A stretch of 64,000 nucleotides of DNA from Anaerolinea sp. (GTDB lineage Bacteria; Chloroflexota; Anaerolineae; Anaerolineales; Anaerolineaceae). The notes under the pieces are model-generated. The model searched no databases and was not told the DNA's origin. It was given only the letters and a program-made list of their open reading frames with translations. Positions 56,524 to 64,000 of the stretch are shown piece after piece; position 1 is the first letter of the stretch; each line of letters begins with the position of its first letter. The stretch is taken from NCBI GenBank assembly GCA_029975055.1, contig JARKPU010000058.1, positions 248,001 through 312,000 of the forward strand, written 5' to 3'. The position numbers were made by a program, and so were the translations under genes.

Positions 56524-58773
56524 ATGCCCGCCGGCCAATTCTACCGTTCGACCGCACAACCAGAGATGGACGCGCGCCTGCTGCAAGCGCTTGCCAGCCT
56601 GAACCGCATCGGAGCGGCGATCAACCGCATGGGTGCCGGCAGCCCCGCCGGAGAAAGGGCAGCCCTCCAGTTGATCGTCGAAAGCGCCATCCAGGTGGTG
56701 CCCGACGCTTCGGCGGTGATTTATATGTATGTTGCGCAGGCGGGGCAGTTTTTGAGCGAGTCGCGCGTATCGGCGGGCAGCCTGGCCGCAGGCTCGCCCG
56801 GCGACAGCCCCCGCCCCGATGGGATGGGTTCGCGCGCCATCTCGCAGCGGCGGCTGGTCCTCTCCTATGAAGAGGATGACCTCAGTATTGACCCGCACAA
56901 GCTGGCTGCCGGAGCGCGCTCGGTGGCCTGTTACCCGCTGTTGGTCTCCGACCGGCCGGTGGGGGTGCTGTATGTCTATGTGGCCGAAGAACGCAGCTTC
57001 TCCAACCTGGAACTGCTCATGCTGGAGAATTTCGTTAATCAGGCAGCCATGGCAGTTTCGCAGATCCAACGCATGGCCGAGGTGCATCGCAGCCTGGCGC
57101 GCAAAGAAGAAGAACTGGAGCGCCTGCGCCGGGCCGGGCTGATCATTTCATCGCGGCTGCGCCTGCAAGAGACCCTCGAAGCCATCCTGCAAATGTCGCT
57201 GGAGGTAACCGACGCCGAATATGGCATTTTCCGCCTGCTCGATAAGGATGGCAGGACGTTGATCACTCAGGCGGTCACCGGGGCCGAATTGGACCACCCG
57301 TATGTGCAGGCACTCTCGATGAACTCGCCGAGTATCAGCGCCTGGGTGGTGCGCAACCGCCAGCCGGTTTTGATCGCCGACCTGACGGAAGAGCCCTGGT
57401 CGAGCATCTATTTCCCGCTCGATGCAAACCTGAAGATGCTTTCCGAGCTGGCCGTGCCGTTGATCAGCGCGAGCGGGAGGCTCCTGGGCGTGCTCAACCT
57501 GGAAAGCCCATCCAGGAATGCCTTTGACGAGGACGACCGCCTGTTATTGCAATCCTTCGCCACCCAGGCGGTGATCGCCATCCAAGAAGCCCGCCTGCTG
57601 GACGCCTTTCAGGAGATTCCGCAACTGCTGCTCACCCAAACCGAAGACCAGGTGCTTGAAAGGCTGGCTGAACTGGCCTGCAACTTGTTGAATGCCCCGG
57701 CCAGCGCGATCTGGCTGGTGAAAGGGGAGGGGCTGGTCATGCGCGCCTCCAGCTGGCATTCAGGGCGCGGCGCCAATCTGGAGAACGGCGCCGGTTTGTA
57801 CCGCGAGGCCGAGGAGGCGATGCGCGTTCTCCCTTTGGAGCGCAGCCGCCTGGAAAGACTCGGGCGGGCCGGGCCGGAGCTCGATTGGCAGCAAGCCTGG
57901 CTGGCGGCTTTCAAGGCCGGTGCGGAGCGCACCCCTGCCGGGCTGTTTTGCGTGTACCTGAACACCTCTGCGAACGGGCTGGGCGGCGCCGAGTGGGAGC
58001 AAAAAGTGCTGGAGATGCTCTCGCACTTTGCCGGGATGGCCATTTTCTACGCCTCTCACCAGGAAGAGCTGCGCAAAGCGCAGGAACAGCGCGCGCTGGC
58101 CGAGATGTTTGCCGCGGTGGGCGACCTGGCCACCAACCTCTTGCACCAGCTCAACAACAAGGTGGGGACGATCCCTGTGCGGGTGCAGGGCATCCAGGAT
58201 AAGTGTGCGGCTTTGCTGGCGAACGACCGCTACCTGGCCAATAACCTGGCCGAGATCGAGCGCAGCGCTTCTGAAGCGATGGTGGCTGTGCGCCAGAACC
58301 TCTCGCACCTGCACCCGGTGCAGATGGTGCCGGTGAGTCTGGCGGAATGTGTGCAGGCAGCCATCGAGGCCGCCGATACCGGCCCCGGCCTGAACGTTCA
58401 GATGGTCGGCCTGGGCGCTTTGCCCGATGTATCCGGCGGGCTGCAAAGCCTGAAGCTGGTGTTTACCAACCTGGTGGAGAACGCCGCCCAGGCCATGGGC
58501 GGGAAAGGCACGATCATCATCCAGGGAAAGGCCGGGCCGGAGTGGGTGGAGGTGCTGGTGAAAGACTTCGGGCCGGGCATCCCGGCGGAGATGCAGGAAC
58601 GCATCTTCGAATTGAATTATTCCAGCGGAGCGGTTGCTCACGCGGGCAAGCTGGGCTTTGGCCTGTGGTGGGTGCGGGCGATGCTCATGCGCCTGGGGGG
58701 GAGCATCGCCGTGGAAAGTGACGGCCACAGCGGGACGACCTTCATCCTGCGCTTTCCGCGCGAGAAAGATTGA
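56524..58773 (+). CDS. Multi-GAF sensor histidine kinase
   Basis: 749 aa, no transmembrane helix, so a cytosolic sensor. GAF-type domains cover about 35-175 and 200-360, and a third, more diverged one about 365-515. The phosphoacceptor region is ATNLLHQLNNKVGTIP (His541), of the HxLNN type. The ATPase domain has NLVENAAQAM (N box), VKDFGPGIP (G1) and LGFGLWWVRAMLMRLGGSI (G2). It overlaps or abuts the response regulator gene, so the two form a two-component pair. The signal is not evident. Confidence 0.88.
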   Translation: MPAGQFYRSTAQPEMDARLLQALASLNRIGAAINRMGAGSPAGERAALQLIVESAIQVVPDASAVIYMYVAQAGQFLSESRVSAGSLAAGSPGDSPRPDGMGSRAISQRRLVLSYEEDDLSIDPHKLAAGARSVACYPLLVSDRPVGVLYVYVAEERSFSNLELLMLENFVNQAAMAVSQIQRMAEVHRSLARKEEELERLRRAGLIISSRLRLQETLEAILQMSLEVTDAEYGIFRLLDKDGRTLITQAVTGAELDHPYVQALSMNSPSISAWVVRNRQPVLIADLTEEPWSSIYFPLDANLKMLSELAVPLISASGRLLGVLNLESPSRNAFDEDDRLLLQSFATQAVIAIQEARLLDAFQEIPQLLLTQTEDQVLERLAELACNLLNAPASAIWLVKGEGLVMRASSWHSGRGANLENGAGLYREAEEAMRVLPLERSRLERLGRAGPELDWQQAWLAAFKAGAERTPAGLFCVYLNTSANGLGGAEWEQKVLEMLSHFAGMAIFYASHQEELRKAQEQRALAEMFAAVGDLATNLLHQLNNKVGTIPVRVQGIQDKCAALLANDRYLANNLAEIERSASEAMVAVRQNLSHLHPVQMVPVSLAECVQAAIEAADTGPGLNVQMVGLGALPDVSGGLQSLKLVFTNLVENAAQAMGGKGTIIIQGKAGPEWVEVLVKDFGPGIPAEMQERIFELNYSSGAVAHAGKLGFGLWWVRAMLMRLGGSIAVESDGHSGTTFILRFPREKD

Positions 58774-58775
58774 GC

Positions 58776-59843
58776 ATGGGCAGCGAATTGCGCGCGCTGG
58801 TGGTGGATGACGACCGCTCGTGGATGGAGATCACCCGCGAGATTCTCGAAGACTGCGGCCTGGCGGTAGAAAGCGCCTTCAGCCTGGCGGACGCGCTGGG
58901 CATGCTCGAGCAGCCTCACCGCCTGGCCGTGGTGGATTTATCGCTCAACGAGCGCGATCACCGCAACCAGGACGGCCTGCGCATATTGCAGGAACTGCGC
59001 CGGCGCGACCCCGCCTGCGCGGTGGTGTTGTTGACCGGCTATGCCACCGTCGAACTGGCGGTTAACGCCATCAAGCAATATGGGGCCAGCAACGTGCTGC
59101 GGAAAGAAGTCTTCAGCCGGGGAGAATTCCGCCGCCTGGTGCTGCAAACGTTATCAAGCGGCCCGCAAGCTGCCGCGGAGCATGCCTTGAGCGCCGCGGC
59201 AATCGGCGCGGCGGCAGGCACCCCGGCGGGCGGTGAGAAGAGCGGTTCCATCCTGGTGGTGGATGACGACCCAGGCTGGCTGGATATCCTCAGCGAGGTG
59301 CTGGGCGACAGCGGTTTGCATGTGCGCGCCTGCGGAAGCTTCGGCGAAGCGCTCGGCTGCCTGCGCCGCGAGCATTACCGGCTGGCGGTGATCGACCTCA
59401 GCCTCAGCCGCCGCTCTGCCGGAAGCCTGCCGGGGCGCGAGCGCCCAGAGAGCCTGGAAGGCTACCGGCTGCTGGCGGCAGTCCAGGGGGCCGGGACGCC
59501 CGTGATCGTCCTTTCGGGCCTGAGCGACCCGGGGTTGATCGAGCAGGCCTTCAACCAGCAGCATGTGTTCGCTTTCCTCGAAAAGCAGTTCTTCAACCGC
59601 AAGGTGTTCAGCCAGACGGTGATGGAAGCCCTCGAACGCGAGGAGAGCACCACCGAGCTGGATGTGCTGACCGAGCGTGAGCGCGAAGTGCTTGACCTGC
59701 TGGCCAAAGGATTGACCAACAAGGAAATCGCCGATGCTTTGGTCATCACCACCAACACGGTCAAGCGGCATCTCAAATCGATTTTTGGCAAGTTAAAGAT
59801 TCACACGCGTTCGGCGGCGGTGGCGAAGGCCAAGGGCGAGTAG
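58776..59843 (+). CDS. Response regulator with two receiver domains and a LuxR-type HTH
   Basis: 355 aa from the ATG at 58776; a TTG at 58770 overlaps the kinase stop and is an alternative. Receiver 1 has VDDDRSWMEI and the phospho-acceptor Asp54 in VVDLSLNERD; receiver 2 (from about residue 155) has VVDDDPGWLDI and Asp207 in VIDLSLSRRS. The C-terminal HTH is LTEREREVLDLLAKGLTNKEIADALVI. Two receivers in one chain are uncommon and could integrate two inputs from one or two kinases. Confidence 0.87.
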   Translation: MGSELRALVVDDDRSWMEITREILEDCGLAVESAFSLADALGMLEQPHRLAVVDLSLNERDHRNQDGLRILQELRRRDPACAVVLLTGYATVELAVNAIKQYGASNVLRKEVFSRGEFRRLVLQTLSSGPQAAAEHALSAAAIGAAAGTPAGGEKSGSILVVDDDPGWLDILSEVLGDSGLHVRACGSFGEALGCLRREHYRLAVIDLSLSRRSAGSLPGRERPESLEGYRLLAAVQGAGTPVIVLSGLSDPGLIEQAFNQQHVFAFLEKQFFNRKVFSQTVMEALEREESTTELDVLTEREREVLDLLAKGLTNKEIADALVITTNTVKRHLKSIFGKLKIHTRSAAVAKAKGE

Positions 59844-59859
59844 AGTAGCCGGAAACGGG

Positions 59860-62800
59860 CTAGGCCGATGGGGTGGGGACGACGCGCACGAATTCAGCCA
59901 GCAGCACTTCGGGCTGCGCAAGCTGGCGGATGCCATCGGCCGCCTCATACTGATAGGTTTTCTCCAATGCCTCGATATACTCGTTGAGCAGGCTTTGAAT
60001 CGGCTCCAGGTCGTCTTCGGTCACCGGCTCGATGCGCACATTGGCGCCTTTTGCCAGGCGGCGCTGAAGGGCGTTCACGTCGAAGCCGAATTCGGGTGAA
60101 AGCTTTTGATAAACGATGCCGCCCGTCATGCCGGAGAAGGCATAAGGGCCAGGGTCGCCCATAATCACCACGGTGCCTGAAGTCATATACTCACAGGCGA
60201 AGCCCTTGAGGTTGGCATGCGTACCCAGGCTGCCGGAAGCATCGTCGAGGGGAGAGGAAATTTCACCGCCGAAGAGCACCCTGGCGCCCGAGAGGCGCAC
60301 GCAGGCGCGCGAATCGGCGTTGCCCTGGACGATCAGCACGCCATCTTGCGCACCGTAAGCGAAGCTCTTGCCCACGCTGCCATCGATGCGCAGACCGTCA
60401 TGATTGAGGCCTTTCATCACCGCCACCCGGCCGCCGTTCGTCCCTTTGGCGACTCCGTCTTGCGCACCGCCTTCGATTAAGATGTCCAGCTGGTCGGTGG
60501 TCCAGGCGGCGAAGCCGTTGCCCGCCAGCGAGGAGGGGCCAAACCGGAGGTGGAGTGTGTCGATGCTCTGCTTGATCTCCGGCTTGCGCATCAGTTCACC
60601 GGCCAGGCGTGAACCCAGGGCGCGGTCGATGGCCGAGACGGAATCCTGGTAAGTCACCTCGCGCTCGTCCTCGCCGACGGTGCGCATCACCAGGTCGGTG
60701 AGGATGGTGGTGAGGCTGTTGCGCGGGCGGATGAGCAGGATGCCCACGCCGGGCTCCAGCTCGGGGCGGGGCTTCATCGGCACGGGTTCGAACATGGGCG
60801 AGAGGTCGATCTGGTCGCGCAAGTGAACCTGTTCGAGCAGGTCGGCGCGCCCGACGAGGTTCTGCAGGCGGGTGGAGCCGAGTTGAGCGGTGATCTGGCG
60901 AACTTCTTCGCCAATCCCTTTGAACATGCGCACGATGCGCTCGTAGCCGGGCTCGAAATGCAGGGGCACAAAGTGTTTAAGGCCCTTTTCGGCGGCTTCC
61001 TCATTCGTCTGGATCTGCGTGGCGATGCCCACGTGGCAGGTGCCTAAATTACACTGGCGGCAAATGGTGCATCCCAGCGCCACCATCGCCAGGGTGGCAA
61101 AGCCCACCCGGTTGGCGCCCAGCAGCACCATTTTGACCACGTCCTCGCCGGTTTTCATCCCGCCGTTGGCCCACAGCTCCACCTTGTGGCGGATGCCTGC
61201 GTCGATGAGCGCGCGGTGCGCCTGGATGACGCCGATTTCGGTGGGCAGGCCGGCATACTGCAGCGAGTGCTTGCGGGCGGCGCCGGTTCCGCCGTCGTAA
61301 CCGGAGATGTTGATGATATCCGCTCCGGCTTTGGCGATGCCGACTGCGATCACGCCGATGCCCGGCACGACCGGCACCTTGACGCTGATGCGCGCCTGGG
61401 GGTTGACCATGCGCAGCTCTTCGATCAACTGGGCGAGGTCTTCAATGGAATAAAGGTCATGGTTGTTGGAAGGCGAAAGCAGCGTGACGTAAGGCGGGGT
61501 GCGGCGGGCGCGGGCCACCTTGGGCGTCACTTTATAGCCGGGCAGCATGCCGCCTTCGCCCGGTTTGGCGCCCTGGCCAATCTTGATCTCCAACACGGCG
61601 GCCGAATTGAGGAATTCGGCATTCACCCCAAAGCGCCCCGAGGCCACCTGCTGACCGCGGTTGCGTTTGTACTTGCCCATGATCTCAGGCAGCTCACCGC
61701 CCTCGCCGTTGATGCAGATGATGTTCAACACCGAAGCGGCGTGGATATAGGAGCGGAAGGAAGCTTCACCCTGCGAGCCGTAAGACATCGCGTCGATGAC
61801 CATCGGGAGGCTGTAATCCTGGACGCTGATATCCACGTCGGCGGGGCTGATCACATCCGAAATATGCTTGATGCCGACGATATGGCGCAGCGCCACGGGG
61901 ACTTCGGTCGCCAGAGTCTGGTAAAGTTTCTTCACATCGCCATAACCGACTTCCTGCCTGGCGTAGGCATACGCCGTCTTCCAGAACTTGGGGTAGAGGC
62001 GGTTCTGGAAAGGCATGCGCAGGTCGGAGGCTTCACCGCGCAGCTCGGCCCCGCGCCGCATCGATTCTTCATCGAGCCGCTCCCAGGTGAGGCCGGCATC
62101 TTCCGAGCCGAAGTAATTGGGCGTGCCGAAGATTTCCGCCACCGATGGGGCCAGGCCGATCGAGCTGCACACACGCGTGTAGCCGCGCAGCTCATGGCAG
62201 CCCATCGTCGAGGTGATTTTCACCAGCCCGGAGACGATGTTCTCCATCAAACGGGTGAGGACGAGTTCGATCTCTTCATCCGGCAGGGTCTGGTCGCCGG
62301 AACGCAGCGCCACCGAGAACATGGCATAAGGGTTGATCGCATCGGCGCCGAACCCGCACAGCATGGCAATATCGTGCATGGTGCGCACCGAAGCGCAGCG
62401 CACCACCACCCCTGCGCGCCGGCGCAGGTTGCCCTCGCTGGAGAGCGGCGCTTTACGCAGCGCTTCATCCACGCGGCTTGTGGCCAGGTGCGGGTCGAGC
62501 CAGTTCAACAGGCCGTCAATGGTGGGCGAGTCGTCCAGCACCAGGCACTGCACCCCGCCGCTCACGGCGGCAACGGCCTCATCGGCCAGACGCTCGAGAG
62601 CCTGGCGGGTGGTCTCACCGGGGCGCACGCCCAGCTTGAGCCAGGCCACGCAATCGCCGAAGGCTGCCACCAGCTCTTCGATGGTCAGCGTGCCGAACTG
62701 GTGGGCCACGCGCCGGGCCACCTCCTGCGGGCAGACGAGTGAATGCCCTCCCAGGATGACGGGCACGTCCAGCAGCACGAGCCTGTCATCGGGGTTGGGC

Positions 62801-64000
62801 GCCTTGCCGATCGGCGCGCTTGCCCCCACCAGCGAACTGGTGGAAAATGCCTCGCTCTCGCGGGCGTGGTCGATCGAGGGGTTCGTCACCACCGCGACGG
62901 CCTCTTTAAAGTAATCGGCGAGGTTCACGCGCGCCTTGCTGAGCGCAGCGAGGGGGCCGTCATAACCGAGCGAGCTGACCAGGTCATCTTTCTTCAGGCT
63001 GACCAATGAGGCAACTTCGTTGAGGTGGTCTTTCAGCCACCCGTTGGCGACCAATACGGGCAGTTCTACCGGGCGGGCGACTTTCTCAAGCCAGGGGTAG
63101 TTGATCTGGTCTGGCTCGAGCTGAGCCACGGGGGCGGTTTCTTCGGCGAGCAGAACGGCCGCACCTGCCGAAGAGTTGGAGATCAGGCTTCCGGCCGAGG
63201 GCAGGCGGTCTAATCCGGTGAGGTCGAGGTTGCCGTTGGAGTGAACCGCGCGGCTGCGCCAGTACTGGCGGGCCAGTTGCGGTGCTTCGCGCTGGTAGGT
63301 CTGGATCATCACATGCTGGCGGATGCGGTTGTGATCGAGCACCTGCGGGTTCTCGCCGCGGTGAAAGAGGATGGCGATCTTCTCGCCGGGGGCCAGCGCG
63401 CGCGGGTCGGAGACCATGTTTTCTAAGGGAATGGCGCCGCGCTCGGAGCTGAAGATGTATTCCTTTTCCGTCTCCGAAAACCACAGCGGGCGCAGCCCAA
63501 GCGCATCCACGCTGGCAACGATGGTGTTGCCGTAACGCGCTATGATGGCCGCCGGCCCCTGGGCGTAGGGGCCAAAGGCCTGCCGCAGGCGCAGGTAAGC
63601 GGCCCGCAGGTCGGGCGGGAAGTGCTCCACTTCGAAGGGAACCGGCGGGAAGACCATCTCCATGGCTTCGATCAGATCGATTCCGTAATCCACGCACAGC
63701 GTGTGCATGACGCGGTCGAGGTCTTGTGAGTCGGACCCGCCAGCCGGGAGCACCGCGCCGATCTCCTCTGCTTCCACGCGCAGGCGGTTGATCGTGTTGA
63801 TCTCGCCGTTGTGGCCGAGGATGGCGAAGGGTTGGGCGCGCTCAAAGGTGGAAACGGTGTTGGTGGAATAACGTGCGTGGCACAGGACGATGGAGGTGTC
63901 GTAATGGTGGTCTTGCAGGTCCGGGAAGTAGTGCGAAAGAGCCTCGACGGAACCGCGCATCTTATAGACGACGGTGTGTGAGCTGAGCGAAGCGAAATGG
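59860..64000 (-). CDS. gltB: Glutamate synthase large subunit (5' end beyond window)
   Basis: The frame stays open to the right edge (HFASLSSHTVVYK precedes the first internal Met), so the start and the catalytic N-terminal Cys of the glutaminase domain are outside. About 1380 codons are visible. In order: glutaminase rest (CHARYSTNTVSTFERAQPFAILGHNGEINT), the central domain, the FMN-binding synthase barrel (GQGAKPGEGGMLPG, SGYDGGTGAA) with the 3Fe-4S motif CRQCNLGTC, and the C-terminal GXGXG domain. It makes two glutamate from 2-oxoglutarate and glutamine. A small-subunit gene is not in view. Confidence 0.93.
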   Translation of the reverse strand, partial: HFASLSSHTVVYKMRGSVEALSHYFPDLQDHHYDTSIVLCHARYSTNTVSTFERAQPFAILGHNGEINTINRLRVEAEEIGAVLPAGGSDSQDLDRVMHTLCVDYGIDLIEAMEMVFPPVPFEVEHFPPDLRAAYLRLRQAFGPYAQGPAAIIARYGNTIVASVDALGLRPLWFSETEKEYIFSSERGAIPLENMVSDPRALAPGEKIAILFHRGENPQVLDHNRIRQHVMIQTYQREAPQLARQYWRSRAVHSNGNLDLTGLDRLPSAGSLISNSSAGAAVLLAEETAPVAQLEPDQINYPWLEKVARPVELPVLVANGWLKDHLNEVASLVSLKKDDLVSSLGYDGPLAALSKARVNLADYFKEAVAVVTNPSIDHARESEAFSTSSLVGASAPIGKAPNPDDRLVLLDVPVILGGHSLVCPQEVARRVAHQFGTLTIEELVAAFGDCVAWLKLGVRPGETTRQALERLADEAVAAVSGGVQCLVLDDSPTIDGLLNWLDPHLATSRVDEALRKAPLSSEGNLRRRAGVVVRCASVRTMHDIAMLCGFGADAINPYAMFSVALRSGDQTLPDEEIELVLTRLMENIVSGLVKITSTMGCHELRGYTRVCSSIGLAPSVAEIFGTPNYFGSEDAGLTWERLDEESMRRGAELRGEASDLRMPFQNRLYPKFWKTAYAYARQEVGYGDVKKLYQTLATEVPVALRHIVGIKHISDVISPADVDISVQDYSLPMVIDAMSYGSQGEASFRSYIHAASVLNIICINGEGGELPEIMGKYKRNRGQQVASGRFGVNAEFLNSAAVLEIKIGQGAKPGEGGMLPGYKVTPKVARARRTPPYVTLLSPSNNHDLYSIEDLAQLIEELRMVNPQARISVKVPVVPGIGVIAVGIAKAGADIINISGYDGGTGAARKHSLQYAGLPTEIGVIQAHRALIDAGIRHKVELWANGGMKTGEDVVKMVLLGANRVGFATLAMVALGCTICRQCNLGTCHVGIATQIQTNEEAAEKGLKHFVPLHFEPGYERIVRMFKGIGEEVRQITAQLGSTRLQNLVGRADLLEQVHLRDQIDLSPMFEPVPMKPRPELEPGVGILLIRPRNSLTTILTDLVMRTVGEDEREVTYQDSVSAIDRALGSRLAGELMRKPEIKQSIDTLHLRFGPSSLAGNGFAAWTTDQLDILIEGGAQDGVAKGTNGGRVAVMKGLNHDGLRIDGSVGKSFAYGAQDGVLIVQGNADSRACVRLSGARVLFGGEISSPLDDASGSLGTHANLKGFACEYMTSGTVVIMGDPGPYAFSGMTGGIVYQKLSPEFGFDVNALQRRLAKGANVRIEPVTEDDLEPIQSLLNEYIEALEKTYQYEAADGIRQLAQPEVLLAEFVRVVPTPSA

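Noticed and set aside
61186..62742. A 518-codon open frame on the plus strand inside gltB
   Set aside because: It is antisense to a glutamate synthase gene with all expected motifs. Its translation is low-complexity and shows no domain, as usual in GC-rich DNA.

Overview
The window is a contiguous, gene-dense piece of a high-GC bacterial chromosome. It holds about 50 protein genes, one tRNA and one tmRNA. I see no IS element, prophage or CRISPR array. Several traits point to the Chloroflexota, most likely an anaerobic member of the Anaerolineae, though this is an inference from content and style rather than from a marker phylogeny. They include surface lipoproteins with Thr/Pro-rich linkers, a LysM protein with a zinc ribbon, NBR1-type Ig-like and LiaF-like proteins, a predicted tungsten aldehyde:ferredoxin oxidoreductase, GH57/GH13/glycogen phosphorylase enzymes and GAF-rich sensor kinases.

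Left part (1-22.7 kb): a GH57/DUF3536 gene cut by the left edge meets a very long GH13 enzyme tail to tail. Next come an AlkZ-related winged-helix protein, a thiolase, two tandem CapA-like lipoproteins, a DUF2807-DUF309-fabL operon, a class III aminotransferase, trxB, the LysM protein, hemW, an L,D-transpeptidase, a LiaF-like membrane protein, a GT2 synthase, a class C beta-lactamase-like hydrolase and a VanZ protein. Several of these genes have a -10 box only 6-8 nt from the start codon and no Shine-Dalgarno, so they look leaderless.

Middle part (22.8-38.8 kb): the most interesting locus is the leftward cassette 29145-23735. It encodes a small zinc-ribbon membrane protein, a DUF2207-like membrane protein whose C-terminus is a Gly run followed by seven cysteines in an alternating Cys-Ala tail, an intact PqqD-radical SAM-SPASM enzyme, a sister protein that has lost every cluster cysteine, and a methyltransferase. 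Spacing is close to zero in the enzyme genes. This looks like a maturation system for a cysteine-rich tail carried on a membrane protein. A tRNA-Pro with a duplicated 3'-end fragment lies beside it. Rightward follow ligA, an RlmI-like methyltransferase, the tmRNA (tag ANNTYSALPLAA), a CorA transporter and an ABC transporter/AttH-like operon.

Right part (38.8-64 kb): an aldehyde:ferredoxin oxidoreductase overlaps a class II aldolase; glycogen phosphorylase and a PAS-GGDEF protein follow. A LacI regulator faces a UroD-thioredoxin fusion gene and a G3E GTPase across a region with two matching palindromic operators. Two leftward sugar-catabolism units follow (MocA, GH130, deoC, MocA; then SIS isomerase and amidohydrolase). 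A GAF histidine kinase with a double-receiver LuxR-type regulator and a glutamate synthase large subunit cut by the right edge close the window.
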